Numbered from the stretch's first letter, positions 45,841-55,570 are shown. The stretch is 64,000 bases of DNA from Glaciecola sp049650345 (GCA_049650345.1 JBARZY010000123.1:1-64000); one strand, 5' to 3'. Program-made: numbers and translations. Notes: a model not told the origin generated them from the letters alone.

Positions 45841-46563
45841 ATGCTTAATCAAGTTGATAACAAAAATAAAATCGTATGCTTATGGTTATTATTGATGACA
45901 TGTTGTAGTCACGCGACTGACGTTGAAAATTTACCAACGCTAAGAGTTGGTCTTATTATCTTCCCGCCGTTTGTGCAGCAAAACATAGGATCCGAGTGTG
46001 TCGGTTCAACAGTAGATAACATAAACGAAATATTTCCACCAAGCGATTACAAAGTAGTAATGTACTGCGCCTCTCCGGCACGTATTTATCGTGATTTAGA
46101 ATTAAACAGAATAGATCTGACTATCAATATTAAAAGCACTAAAAGTCTTAGCAAGTTCGTTGAGTACTCTATGGAACCTCATCGAATACTCGAAGTGATG
46201 TTGTATTCAAATACACAAATGAACAGTAAAACCGTGTCAGCTATTAATAAGTTCGAATATCATGGCATGCGTAAAAGATTAGCTAGTAATGGCTACACAT
46301 TTATTGATTATTCAAATATAAAAGAGTCATTAACCGTATTTTTACGCGGCGCCACTACACACTTATTAAGCTATAGGCACCCTTTTGATCATTACTTAAA
46401 AGAAAATATGTCTCAACGCGCGTTTAAACAGCTTGCCGTTGACTTTACCGAGGTGTCTCTTACAGAGGTACCCACCTACTATTCGGTAAATAAACGTACA
46501 ATTAACGCGCCCGAGATAGTAACGCGTATTAATGCATTTCATCAACAACGCGATACTAAATAA
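45841..46563 (+). CDS. Secreted solute-binding-like protein
   Basis: A 240-residue protein with a signal peptide (hydrophobic core IVCLWLLLMTCCSHA). The mature start LPTLRVGLIIFPPFVQQ and the two-lobe pattern (RIYRDLELNRIDLTINI in the first lobe) resemble family 3 periplasmic binding domains that in Alteromonadales often act as signal-sensing proteins. Two cysteines (ECVG and YCAS) may form a disulfide. The ATG at 45841 is preferred to a TTG 13 codons upstream. The 3' end overlaps nqrM on the other strand by 8 bases. Function unknown. Confidence 0.72.
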   Translation: MLNQVDNKNKIVCLWLLLMTCCSHATDVENLPTLRVGLIIFPPFVQQNIGSECVGSTVDNINEIFPPSDYKVVMYCASPARIYRDLELNRIDLTINIKSTKSLSKFVEYSMEPHRILEVMLYSNTQMNSKTVSAINKFEYHGMRKRLASNGYTFIDYSNIKESLTVFLRGATTHLLSYRHPFDHYLKENMSQRAFKQLAVDFTEVSLTEVPTYYSVNKRTINAPEIVTRINAFHQQRDTK

Positions 46564-46789
46564 TTTTGTTATTTTTCCACTCGTTGAGCTTGGCTTCACG
46601 TGCAGCGGCTTTTTCCAAACGTGCTTTTTTACGATCACACGGTTCAGGGCAATCACACGCTTTTTCAACGCCTAAAACGCCTAGGCCACCACATGAACCT
46701 GAAATACTTTTCTTTTGTAATATATAGCCTATTGCCATCGCTAGCGACATCAATAAGAAAAATCCAAACGCTAATATAAATGTACTCAC
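46556..46789 (-). CDS. nqrM: Na+-NQR maturation protein NqrM
   Basis: A 77-residue membrane protein with an N-terminal helix (residues 3-24) and four cysteines (33, 45, 47, 51) in SCGGLGVLG and ACDCPEPC, the DUF539/NqrM pattern. It is needed to assemble the iron-cysteine centre between NqrD and NqrE. It lies just downstream of apbE at the end of the nqr cluster, as in Vibrio. Confidence 0.96.
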   Translation of the reverse strand: MSTFILAFGFFLLMSLAMAIGYILQKKSISGSCGGLGVLGVEKACDCPEPCDRKKARLEKAAAREAKLNEWKNNKII

Positions 46790-46846
46790 TTACTCTCGCT
46801 TATTGGGCGACACCCAACTTGGTTAACGGTTTTCAACTATAAGGTA

Positions 46847-47872
46847 CTATTTTATCACTGTTACACGCTGATTAAACGCGTCAGTAGTATATTCAACAAA
46901 TTCATCACCTTCTTTTGTTACGAATAGTGCTGCAATATTGTTAGCTTGCGCCATATCCATACCCGCATCTTTACCCATCACTATTAACGCTGTGGCCAAG
47001 CCATCTGCAGTAATCGATTTACTCGCCACCACCGATACCGATACTAAATTGTGTTGTATAGGATAAGCCGTGGTGGGGTCGATTAAGTGTGAGTATCTTA
47101 CGCCATCCTCTTCGAAGTAGTTACGATAATCCCCTGAAGACGCAATCGCATTATCTCCAATACTAATAACACGCTGTACACTGCGCTCGTTCGTAACCGG
47201 TTTTTCTATTGCAACCAACCAATCTTGATCATGGGGTTTCGTGCCAGATAAACGCATTTCACCACCAATTTCCACTAAAAAGTTGGAAATTCCGTGACTA
47301 ATTAGTAATTCAGCAATTTCATCAACCGCGTAACCTTTTGCAATCGTAGATAAATCGATATACACCTGCTGATGAGCTTTCGTAACGATATTGTTGTTCA
47401 GTGTAAACTTATCAATGCCTACAAAGTCTGATATATCCGACAGCTGTTCTGGTGTAGGCAGCGTTTCTGGCTTTTTATCAGGACCAAAGCCCCATAAGTT
47501 GACCAATGGCCCAACCGTCACATCTAACATACCACCGCTAAGCGCATGTATCCTTAAGGCTTCGTTAATTACGTACTGAGTTTCAGTCGATATACGATAA
47601 GACTCGCCAGCATCTGCTTTATTCAATAATGACAACTCAGAGTCAGGTATATAAGTAGACATCAATTGGTTAATATCAACTAACAATGACGTAATTTCAC
47701 TTGCGAATTCAGCGTTTTGCTGTTTTGCATCTTGCTCTGCGTTACTCACATACTTTACGGAGTACGTAGTGCCCATGGTTTGCCCTGATATGCTTTGTAA
47801 GGGCGAAACAGGTTGAGTACAAGCTTGTAAAAGAAGCCCCATACCGAGTATTAATAACAATCGTATATTCAT
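46847..47872 (-). CDS. apbE: FAD:protein FMN transferase ApbE (flavinylates NqrB/NqrC)
   Basis: A 341-residue lipoprotein (lipobox LLQAC, Cys18) exported to the periplasmic face, where it transfers FMN from FAD to a threonine of NqrB and NqrC. Landmarks: GQTMGTTYSVKY, GFGPDKKP, DLSTIAKGYAVDEIAELL, FLVEIGGEMRLSG and HLIDPTTAYPI with metal-binding residues. It follows nqrF, but a terminator stands between them, so it may depend on read-through or a promoter of its own. Confidence 0.97.
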   Translation of the reverse strand: MNIRLLLILGMGLLLQACTQPVSPLQSISGQTMGTTYSVKYVSNAEQDAKQQNAEFASEITSLLVDINQLMSTYIPDSELSLLNKADAGESYRISTETQYVINEALRIHALSGGMLDVTVGPLVNLWGFGPDKKPETLPTPEQLSDISDFVGIDKFTLNNNIVTKAHQQVYIDLSTIAKGYAVDEIAELLISHGISNFLVEIGGEMRLSGTKPHDQDWLVAIEKPVTNERSVQRVISIGDNAIASSGDYRNYFEEDGVRYSHLIDPTTAYPIQHNLVSVSVVASKSITADGLATALIVMGKDAGMDMAQANNIAALFVTKEGDEFVEYTTDAFNQRVTVIK

Positions 47873-47883
47873 ATATTTCCTAT

Positions 47884-47919
47884 AAAAAAAGGGGCGCTAT
47901 ATACAATAGTGCCCCTTTA
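47884..47919 (-). terminator. Intrinsic terminator between nqrF and apbE
   Basis: On the minus strand AAAGGGGCACTA pairs with TAGCGCCCCTTT (one mismatched or wobble pair) and is followed by a run of seven T residues that ends 12 bases before apbE. Confidence 0.82.
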
Positions 47920-47935
47920 TTAATACTAGTGATAT

Positions 47936-49168
47936 TTAGCCGCCGAAGTCATCAAGCATGATGTTTTCGTCTTCAACACCTAACTCTTTTAGCATGTTAA
48001 TAACTGCTGCATTCATCATTGGAGGACCACACATATAGAACTCACAGTCTTCAGGTGCAGGGTGGTCTTTTAGGTAATTTTCAAGCAATACGTTGTGAAT
48101 AAAGCCAGTATCACCTTCCCAGTTATCTTCTGGTTGCGGGTCAGACAACGCTACATGCCATGTGAAGTTTTCGTTTTCAGCTTGAAGCATATCAAAATCT
48201 TCAACGTAGAACATTTCACGTAGCGAGCGCGCACCATACCAAAACGTCATTTTACGATCTGTTTTGATTCGACGAAGCTGGTCAAATATGTGCGAGCGCA
48301 TTGGCGCCATTCCAGCACCACCACCTACAAACACCATTTCAGCATCGGTTTCTTTAGCAAAGAACTCACCGAATGGCCCCGAAATAGTCACTTTATCACC
48401 TTCTTTTAGCGACCAAATGAATGATGACATTTTACCAGCAGGCAAGCTGAGATTATTAGGCGGCGGCGTAGCAATACGCACATTCAACATAATAATACCT
48501 TCTTCTTCTGGATAATTTGCCATTGAGTAAGCGCGAATTGTTTCTTCGTCTACCTTTGACTCTACATCGAAGAAACCAAAGTGCTCCCAGTCTTTTCTAT
48601 ATTCTTCTGGGATATCAAACTCTTTGTACTTAACATGATGAGGTGGCGCCTCAATTTGGATATAACCACCGGCACGGAAAGGAACACTCTCGCCGTCAGG
48701 AATACCCAATTTAAGCTCTTTAATGAACGTTGCTTCGTTATTATTAGAAATAACTTCACAATCCCATTTTTTGATACCAAATACTTCTTCTGGTAGCTCA
48801 ATAACCATGTCTTGCTTAATTGCCACCTGACAGGCCAAGCGACAACCGTCTTTTGCTTCACGTTTGGTAATATGGTCTAGTTCAGTTGGCAGTATTTCAC
48901 CGCCACCGTCTTTAATGTCTACTCGACACTGACCACACGAACCACCACCACCACAAGCAGATGACACAAAAATACCAGAATCAGCTAATGCACCTAACAA
49001 CTTACCGCCAGGCTGCGTGGTAATTGTGTTGGCTGGATCGTCATTTACCAAAATTTTCACATCGCCGCTTGGGACAAGTTTTGATTTAGCAAACATAATG
49101 ATGAATACCAAAACCAACACGATTGCGATGAACATGCCAACGCCTAAATATATCTCTGTAGGATTCAT
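47936..49168 (-). CDS. nqrF: Na+-translocating NADH:quinone reductase subunit F
   Basis: NADH-oxidising entry subunit. N-terminal membrane helix (about residues 5-27), a ferredoxin-type [2Fe-2S] domain with cysteines 72, 78, 81 and 113 (ACGGGGSCGQC and RLACQV), then an FAD domain (RAYSMANYP) and an NADH domain (VGGGAGMAPMRSHI and FYMCGPPMMNAAV). 410 residues, full length. Last structural gene of nqrABCDEF. Confidence 0.98.
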   Translation of the reverse strand: MNPTEIYLGVGMFIAIVLVLVFIIMFAKSKLVPSGDVKILVNDDPANTITTQPGGKLLGALADSGIFVSSACGGGGSCGQCRVDIKDGGGEILPTELDHITKREAKDGCRLACQVAIKQDMVIELPEEVFGIKKWDCEVISNNNEATFIKELKLGIPDGESVPFRAGGYIQIEAPPHHVKYKEFDIPEEYRKDWEHFGFFDVESKVDEETIRAYSMANYPEEEGIIMLNVRIATPPPNNLSLPAGKMSSFIWSLKEGDKVTISGPFGEFFAKETDAEMVFVGGGAGMAPMRSHIFDQLRRIKTDRKMTFWYGARSLREMFYVEDFDMLQAENENFTWHVALSDPQPEDNWEGDTGFIHNVLLENYLKDHPAPEDCEFYMCGPPMMNAAVINMLKELGVEDENIMLDDFGG

Positions 49169-49189
49169 TCTATATTCTCCTAGGCCGCG

Positions 49190-49798
49190 TTACAGCTGTA
49201 CGCCGGTGAATGATTGGAAACCAAGAGCCATAAGGCCCGCGATCATGAATACTGAACCTAAACCGCGAATACCATCAGGCATATCGGCATATTTCAGTTT
49301 TTCACGTACTGCTGCTAATAATACAATAGCAATAGCCCAACCTATACCACTACCAACGCCATATACGATACTTTCTGTAAAGTTGTATTCACGTTGTACG
49401 GCAAACGCCACACCACCAAAAATTGCACAGTTAACGGTTATTAGCGGTAAGAAGATACCAAGCGCGTTATACAACGCTGGGAAAAACTTATCTAAGGTCA
49501 TTTCCAATATTTGTACTAAAGCTGCAATTACACCAATAAACGTTAAGAAACTTAAGAAACTAAGGTCAGCATCAGGAAAGCCAGCCCAAGCTAATGCGCC
49601 GGGTGCCAAAATGCTGGTATAAACCACTTGGTTTACCGGTACTGAGATACCTAATACCACAATAACTGCTACACCAAGGCCCATTGAAGTTTTCACTTTC
49701 TTTGATACCGCCAAGAAAGTACACATACCCAAAAACAGGGTGAGTGCCATATTTTCAACAAATATTGCACGAATAAGTAATGATACGTATGAGTCCAT
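49190..49798 (-). CDS. nqrE: Na+-translocating NADH:quinone reductase subunit E
   Basis: Six-helix inner-membrane subunit of 202 residues. GMCTFLAVSKKVKTSMGLG and ITVNCAIFGGVAF carry the two cysteines that, with those of NqrD, hold the intramembrane iron centre; FLPLITVNC is invariant in the family. Homologous to NqrD, with opposite topology. Inside the nqr operon, 6 bases after nqrD. Confidence 0.98.
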   Translation of the reverse strand: MDSYVSLLIRAIFVENMALTLFLGMCTFLAVSKKVKTSMGLGVAVIVVLGISVPVNQVVYTSILAPGALAWAGFPDADLSFLSFLTFIGVIAALVQILEMTLDKFFPALYNALGIFLPLITVNCAIFGGVAFAVQREYNFTESIVYGVGSGIGWAIAIVLLAAVREKLKYADMPDGIRGLGSVFMIAGLMALGFQSFTGVQL

Positions 49799-49804
49799 GA
49801 GTGC

Positions 49805-50437
49805 TTATTCCTTAGGTTCTACTTGTTCAGGGCGAATAGTACGAATACCCCAAATCATTAAGCCAATTAAGATAAACGAGCTAAACGGTAAAATTAACAA
49901 CCCGTTACCCGTGTACCAACCACCATTTTGTACCAGTGGCAATATTTCAAAGCCTAAGATAGTACCAAAACCAAATAGCTCTTTAACCGTACCGATAACA
50001 ATAAGAATAAAGCTATAACCTAATCCATTACCGATGCCGTCAAGGAAACTCATCATAGGTGGCGACTTCATTGCGTAAGCTTCAGCGCGACCCATTACAA
50101 TACAATTAGTAATAATCAAACCCACGAATACCGACAGTTGTTTAGATATCTCGTAAGAGAACGCTTTAAGCACTTGGTCTACCACAATTACTAACGACGC
50201 AATAATCGTCATCTGAATGATAATACGTACGCTCGACGGTATTTGGTTACGAATTAACGATATAAACAAATTTGAGAACGCAACTACCGTGGTAAGTGCC
50301 AACGACATTACCAACGCAGTTTCTAGTTTAGTTGTAATAGCAAGTGCCGAACAAATACCCAGTACGTGCAGGGCAATCGGGTTGCTGTCAATTATGGGCC
50401 CGAAGAGGGCTTTTTTCATTTCTTTAGTATCAGCCAT
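49805..50437 (-). CDS. nqrD: Na+-translocating NADH:quinone reductase subunit D
   Basis: Six-helix inner-membrane subunit of 210 residues, partner of NqrE. LGICSALAITTKLETALVMS and GLIITNCIVMGRAEAYAM supply the conserved cysteines of the iron centre, and IRNQIPSSVRIIIQM is typical. Within the nqr operon, 9 bases after nqrC. Confidence 0.98.
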   Translation of the reverse strand: MADTKEMKKALFGPIIDSNPIALHVLGICSALAITTKLETALVMSLALTTVVAFSNLFISLIRNQIPSSVRIIIQMTIIASLVIVVDQVLKAFSYEISKQLSVFVGLIITNCIVMGRAEAYAMKSPPMMSFLDGIGNGLGYSFILIVIGTVKELFGFGTILGFEILPLVQNGGWYTGNGLLILPFSSFILIGLMIWGIRTIRPEQVEPKE

Positions 50438-50446
50438 GTTCGTGCC

Positions 50447-51211
50447 TTAGGATTTCCAAGATTGATTTTTAAGATAAGTACCGTAGCCGTTTTCACTTGC
50501 CCAATAAACCAATGTATTTTCTACACCGTTGCTGGTTAGTGTGGCTCCCGACAATGCATCTACCGCATAGTCGTTGTTGTTACCCACGTTTTTGTCAACT
50601 GAGATAGCCACTTGGCCATCTTTATATAGTTGTTTACCATTCCACTTAGCTTGCCACGCAGGATTAAGTATTTCTGCACCTAATCCTGGCGTTTCTTTGT
50701 GTTGGTAATAAATCAATTCACGAATGGTTTGGCCGTCGTTATCAACCGCCAAAAAGCCATACATAAGGTCCCATAGTCCACTGCCATGCACCGGTAAAAT
50801 AATACGCGATACTGCACCTGACTCATCTTTAATGTGATAAATAGAAGCAACACTAGAACGTTGCTTAAACCCCACATTAGAACCTTCAACCGCTACACCA
50901 TACTCTGATGTTTTAGCTGCTTTGTACATATCAAAGTCTTCCGTTGGCTTAGCAACATAACTACCACTTGCCAAATCAACATACTTTTCTTCAACACGTA
51001 AATCGTATAGCTCAGCTATTTCTTGCTTGTTGCTGGCTTGGTCTAGTAAGCCAGCCGCACTTAAAATATTAGTTTTTTTATCAAGTGCCTCATTGGTATT
51101 TTGTAAGCTGCGCAAGCCAACGGCTGCTCCAGATACAACAATAGAACACACCAAACAAACCGCAACAACAATACCTACAGTTTTTCCTAAGGTTTCTTTT
51201 TTAGCCGACAC
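50447..51211 (-). CDS. nqrC: Na+-translocating NADH:quinone reductase subunit C
   Basis: Single-pass subunit whose periplasmic domain carries covalently bound FMN on the threonine of ALSGATLTS (about Thr224). The N-terminal helix is at about residues 9-31. The start is GTG at 51211, which has GGAGG 7 bases upstream; the TTG two codons earlier abuts that sequence. It overlaps the nqrB stop by 11 bases. 254 residues. Confidence 0.97.
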   Translation of the reverse strand: MSAKKETLGKTVGIVVAVCLVCSIVVSGAAVGLRSLQNTNEALDKKTNILSAAGLLDQASNKQEIAELYDLRVEEKYVDLASGSYVAKPTEDFDMYKAAKTSEYGVAVEGSNVGFKQRSSVASIYHIKDESGAVSRIILPVHGSGLWDLMYGFLAVDNDGQTIRELIYYQHKETPGLGAEILNPAWQAKWNGKQLYKDGQVAISVDKNVGNNNDYAVDALSGATLTSNGVENTLVYWASENGYGTYLKNQSWKS

Positions 51212-52403
51212 GTGCAAGCCTCCGTTTAATATTGCTTTGCGCTACAAAGTAATCGAACAGTGGCGCCCATAAATTAGCAAATAAGATTGCTAGCATTATG
51301 CCTTCAGGGAAAGCAGGGTTTAAGGCTCGTACAAACACTGTCATAAAGCCAATGAAAATACCATAAGCCCATTTACCTTGATTGGTGAACGCTGCCGATA
51401 CTGGATCAGTTGCCATAAAGAACATACCAAAGGCCATGCCACCAATTACGTAGTGGAAGTAAAACGGCATATTCATCATTGCGTTGGTATCTGAACCAAT
51501 CACATTAAGAAGGTAACCAAATACACCTGCCCCCAATGCAACGCCGGCTACAATGCGCCAGCTTGCAATACGCATGTACATAATGAATAGTCCGCCTAAT
51601 ATAATCATTAAGGTAGACACTTCACCGGCTGACCCTGGGATATTTCCCAAGAATGCCTGCCAGAAGTTGTCAGATGTGTATTCAAGTGTGCCATTTGCCG
51701 CTTGTGTAAGCCATGTTGCACCCGAATAACCATCGGCAGCCACCCATACTTGATCACCTGAAATTTGCGCAGGGTAAGCGAAGTATAAGAATGCACGACC
51801 AGATAATGCTGGGTTTAAGAAGTTACGACCCGTACCGCCAAATATTTCTTTGGCGATAACCACACCAAATGTAATACCCAGTGCAACTTGCCATAAAGGA
51901 ATAGTTGCCGGTAGCGTTAGTGCGAATAATACTGAGGTAACAAAGAAGCCTTCGTTAATTTCATGCTTACGGATAGAAGCAAAAAGTACTTCCCAAAAGC
52001 CGCCCACAATAAATGTAGTCGCATAAATAGGCACAAAGAAACAAGCGCCATAACCCATCATGCCTAACCAGCCGGTGCTGGCGTCAAGTGAGCCGCCTAA
52101 TGCAGTAAATAAAGCCGCCTGCCAAATATCAGGTAAGGTACCTGCTCCAGCAACGATGGCCGCTTGTGCCTGAGCACCAATGTTATACATACCGTAGAAC
52201 ATAGCTGGGAAAGTAGCCATCCACACCATTATCATAATGCGTTTTAAGTCGATACTGTCTTTTACGTGTGTAGTCGACTTGTTGACTTTACCAGGTGTGT
52301 AAAAAATAGTTGCAGCAGCTTCGTAAAGCGCATAGAACTTTTCATATTTTCCACCAGCTTCAAAATCTGGCTCGATTTTCTCGATAAATGCTTTTAAACC
52401 CAT
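51201..52403 (-). CDS. nqrB: Na+-translocating NADH:quinone reductase subunit B
   Basis: Main Na+-translocating membrane subunit, 400 residues and about ten helices. FMN is attached to the threonine of DGYSGATWLT (Thr230), and GRNFLNPALSGRAFLYFAYP belongs to the riboflavin/quinone region. Lies 3 bases after nqrA and overlaps nqrC, so it is tightly coupled in the operon. Confidence 0.98.
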   Translation of the reverse strand: MGLKAFIEKIEPDFEAGGKYEKFYALYEAAATIFYTPGKVNKSTTHVKDSIDLKRIMIMVWMATFPAMFYGMYNIGAQAQAAIVAGAGTLPDIWQAALFTALGGSLDASTGWLGMMGYGACFFVPIYATTFIVGGFWEVLFASIRKHEINEGFFVTSVLFALTLPATIPLWQVALGITFGVVIAKEIFGGTGRNFLNPALSGRAFLYFAYPAQISGDQVWVAADGYSGATWLTQAANGTLEYTSDNFWQAFLGNIPGSAGEVSTLMIILGGLFIMYMRIASWRIVAGVALGAGVFGYLLNVIGSDTNAMMNMPFYFHYVIGGMAFGMFFMATDPVSAAFTNQGKWAYGIFIGFMTVFVRALNPAFPEGIMLAILFANLWAPLFDYFVAQSNIKRRLARVG

Positions 52404-52406
52404 GCT

Positions 52407-53747
52407 TTACCCCTCAGACTCAATGGTAGTTAAAACGTCGCGTAGCACTGGCCCATAGTTATATTTGCCAGGACACACGTAGGTACATAATGCTAAATCT
52501 TCTTCGTCAAGCTCAAGCGCACCAAGCGTTTGAGCGCCATCGGTATCACCCGACAACAAATCACGAAGTAATAAAGTAGGAATAACATCTAGCGGCATTA
52601 CACGTTCATAGTTACCAATTGGCACCATTGAACGGTCTGAACCGTTAGTAGTAGATGTCATATTGAACAGTTTTTTAGGGCTTAAATGGCCCAAGTAAGC
52701 ACGCGTAACGGAATGCTTATCACCGCCTGGTGTAATCCAACCTAAGAAACGCTTTTCAGCGTCTTCTTCAATCAGCGATATTTGCATGTGGAAGCGCCCA
52801 AGATACGCATGGGGGCCACTCGCTTTTGTGCCATTAAGTACAGAACCCGAAATAATGCGCACAGGCGTATCATTAAACTGGCCTTTCACCAACTCATTCG
52901 TGCTAGCACCTAGCTGTGTGCGCACAATTTGTGGTGTATTAGCCGCTGGGCCTGCTATCGATACAACACGAGTTGTATCAAGCTCACCGCTAGTTACGGT
53001 AGCGCCAATTGCAATAACGTCTTGATAGTTAACATGCCAAACCGTTTTGCTTGCGCCAACTGCATCAAGATGATGAATGTGGGTGCCAACTAGTCCTGAA
53101 GGATGCGGGCCTGTAAACTCGTGAACTTCAACGTTTTCACCTGAAGCACTAACATTTGCACCGTTTGCTTTACACACAAATACCTTGCCGCCACTAAGCT
53201 TGCTAAGTACTTTTAAGCCACTATCGAAATCGTCTGTGCGCTCGGCAATGACCAATTGCGGGTCTACCGCAAGTGGATTAGTGTCGGTTGCTGTCACAAA
53301 TATAGAGTGAGGCGTGCTGTCAATGGCAGGAGATTTGCTAAATGGACGCGTTCTTATTGCTGTCCATAAACCAGAGTCAACTAACGTAGATACAAGTGCG
53401 TCGCGCTCGGTATTGTTAATTGATGCTGATTCAACCTTGTTGAAAGCGATCGCATCGTTGCCTTGAATGCCAATTACCACAGATTGCAAAACACGTTTTG
53501 CACCGCGGTTTACCTCTAGGATTTCACCCGCTGCTGGCGCAACGAACTTTACCCCTGGGTTTTTCTTGTCTTCAAACAACAACTGCCCTTTTTTAACGAC
53601 ATCACCCACCTGAACATGCATGGTTGGTCGCATTCCCACATACTCTTCCCCTAAAACAGCAACCTTAGTAACAGATATAGTCGTGCCTATCTGTTGCTCT
53701 GGCGCCCCTTTAATAGGAAGGTCTAAGCCTTTTTTGATTTTAATCAT
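52407..53747 (-). CDS. nqrA: Na+-translocating NADH:quinone reductase subunit A
   Basis: Soluble cytoplasmic subunit that docks on NqrB near the quinone site. MIKIKKGLDLPIKGAPE at the start and EEYVGMRPTMHVQVGDVVKKGQ are close to Vibrio NqrA, and GDKHSVTRAYLG and CTYVCPGKYNYGPVLR complete the pattern. The ATG at 53747 was preferred to a TTG two codons upstream. First gene of the nqr operon; 446 residues. Confidence 0.97.
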   Translation of the reverse strand: MIKIKKGLDLPIKGAPEQQIGTTISVTKVAVLGEEYVGMRPTMHVQVGDVVKKGQLLFEDKKNPGVKFVAPAAGEILEVNRGAKRVLQSVVIGIQGNDAIAFNKVESASINNTERDALVSTLVDSGLWTAIRTRPFSKSPAIDSTPHSIFVTATDTNPLAVDPQLVIAERTDDFDSGLKVLSKLSGGKVFVCKANGANVSASGENVEVHEFTGPHPSGLVGTHIHHLDAVGASKTVWHVNYQDVIAIGATVTSGELDTTRVVSIAGPAANTPQIVRTQLGASTNELVKGQFNDTPVRIISGSVLNGTKASGPHAYLGRFHMQISLIEEDAEKRFLGWITPGGDKHSVTRAYLGHLSPKKLFNMTSTTNGSDRSMVPIGNYERVMPLDVIPTLLLRDLLSGDTDGAQTLGALELDEEDLALCTYVCPGKYNYGPVLRDVLTTIESEG

Positions 53748-54170
53748 ATGCAATTAGCTACTCTCAAATAGTTACCAATTTAAATTGGCCTGAATCAAGC
53801 CAGTTTAAATTAGCGCCTATTCCATTAGGTATAAATTTAAACACATAGGTATTTGCGCACAGTAAAAGCGCACGCTAAGTGTCATAACGCATCGTTTAGT
53901 TGCAAGACACAAGGCAAACACCTTATTTTGTTATTATTGTTATTTATAGCGCTTTGGGTTTTGGAAGCACAAATTTATGACAATTCAGACATTCACCCAA
54001 TTTTGTGGCGCGATTTTAGCACTAACTACACACAAAAGGCTAGAAAACCCGCTCGTAATTATACCAAAAGACTATTTCTGTGATTAATATTCTTTACAGT
54101 CTAACCTATGGTGAACAATATATAGCCTTTACGCGAGGCTAAAGGCTATATATACAAAGAATGTTAAACG
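53748..54170. other. Upstream region of the nqr operon
   Basis: About 420 bases between nqrA and the end of fabV. It contains a perfect 14-bp palindrome CCAATTTAAATTGG (53775-53788), a related CAGTTTAAATTAGC shortly after, and the fabV hairpin at 54119-54152. An open frame at 53853-54083 with one hydrophobic stretch lacks a Shine-Dalgarno and is not called. No clear -35/-10 was found. Confidence 0.5.
54119..54152 (-). terminator. Hairpin after fabV
   Basis: TATATAGCCTTT and AAAGGCTATATA are perfect 12-bp arms around a 10-base loop, 19 bases after the fabV stop. There is no strong T-run on the minus strand, so it is a likely, not certain, terminator. Confidence 0.6.
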
Positions 54171-55352
54171 CTATTTCCAATCTACCAATGGGTTAACATC
54201 GGCTTCATAGTCAACACCTTGAATTTCAAAACCAAACAAATTTAAAAACTCGGTGTTATAACCTTTGTAATCGCTTAGTTGGTGGAAGTTTTCTTGGGTC
54301 ACTTGGTCCCACAATGATTTTATTTTAGCTTGCGTAGCATCGTTAGTTTCTTTGCCGTCCATACGGAAACGGTTTAGCTCATCAAGTGTTGGAGTGTCTC
54401 CATACAAGCACGTATTAAACAAACCGTTTATTTGTTCAATACAGCCTTCATGGGTATTTTCTTCTTTCATTACCTTATAAATAAGAGAAATGTATAAAGG
54501 CATTACCGGAATCGCGCTGCTAGCTTGTGTAACCAAGGCTTTTAAAGATGATACATTGGCTTGAACCGATAGCGACGACAGCTTTTGCATGATTGCGGCA
54601 GCCGCTCTATCGAGATCTTCTTTTGCTAGGCCAATCGTTGCTTGTCCATAAATTGGCCAAGTCAGTTCTTTTCCTATATAGGTGTAAGCAGTGGTTTTAC
54701 AGTTTTCACTCAATACACCAGCATTGGCAAGTTGTACTAACCATCTTTCCCAATCCTCGCCACCCATTACTTTTACCGTGTTGTCAATCTCTTCTTGATT
54801 GGCAGGCTCTAGTGAGACTTCATGCACTAAGTCTTTGTCGGTATCGTAGGTTTTAGTGGTATACGACTGTCCAACCGGCTTTAATGTAGACTTAAATACT
54901 TCACCAGTATCTGGGTCAGTTCTACGAGGCGAGGCTAGGCTATAAACCACCAAATCAACTTTTTCCATATTAGCTTTGATTTTTGCAATCGTCTGCGCTT
55001 TGATCTCATCTGAAAACGCATCGCCATTAATTGTGTCAGCGTATAAATCGTGTTGTTTGGCGGCATCGTGAAAAGCTGCGGTGTTATACCAGCCAGCAGT
55101 GCCTGTCTTACGCTCGGTAGGTGGCTTCTCAAAACACACACCTAAGGTATTCGCACCATAACCAAATGCTGAAGTAATACGAGATGCTAAGCCATAGCCA
55201 GTAGAGCAACCAATTACGAGCACATTTTTAGGGCCTGGTTCGCCAAAGGTTTGCGACTTAATATAATCAATTTGATTGGCAACACTTTGTGCACAGCCAA
55301 GCGGATGTGAATTAGTGCAAATAAAGCCACGAACTTTTGGTTTAATAACCAT
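54171..55352 (-). CDS. fabV: Enoyl-ACP/trans-2-enoyl-CoA reductase FabV
   Basis: NADH-dependent enoyl reductase that completes each fatty-acid elongation round and is naturally little affected by triclosan. MVIKPKVRGFICTNSHPLGC at the start, the nucleotide-binding VIGCSTGYGLASRITSAFG, and the FabV active site Y-x8-K within WPIYGQATIGLAKEDLDRA are clear. 393 residues (family about 400). Single gene, divergent from nothing close by; with fabR and the desaturase it adds a third lipid-synthesis gene to this window. Confidence 0.97.
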   Translation of the reverse strand: MVIKPKVRGFICTNSHPLGCAQSVANQIDYIKSQTFGEPGPKNVLVIGCSTGYGLASRITSAFGYGANTLGVCFEKPPTERKTGTAGWYNTAAFHDAAKQHDLYADTINGDAFSDEIKAQTIAKIKANMEKVDLVVYSLASPRRTDPDTGEVFKSTLKPVGQSYTTKTYDTDKDLVHEVSLEPANQEEIDNTVKVMGGEDWERWLVQLANAGVLSENCKTTAYTYIGKELTWPIYGQATIGLAKEDLDRAAAAIMQKLSSLSVQANVSSLKALVTQASSAIPVMPLYISLIYKVMKEENTHEGCIEQINGLFNTCLYGDTPTLDELNRFRMDGKETNDATQAKIKSLWDQVTQENFHQLSDYKGYNTEFLNLFGFEIQGVDYEADVNPLVDWK

Positions 55353-55570
55353 GTAAAACTCCTAAAACGTATAAATCCATTATTATTAATATAGCGAGGC
55401 GTTTAACTCGTATTAATATGAGTAATGTTGAAATTGACGGGCATTGTAATCAAGCTTAGCGGGATAACAAATCTGTCCAGATGCGTCTTACTACAAATAA
55501 CTCAAATTATTGATAGTAATTAATGGTTTATATTGTATTCGCTATTTGGGCGCGGCGCAATGAACAAACT

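Noticed and set aside
49017..49622. 201-codon frame antisense to nqrF/nqrE
   Set aside because: It is the mirror of two well-conserved genes, Pro/Thr/Ser-rich as expected for a shadow frame.
53853..54083. 76-codon frame with a hydrophobic stretch in the nqr upstream region
   Set aside because: Starts with TTG without a ribosome binding site, odd composition, no recognisable family; may be chance.
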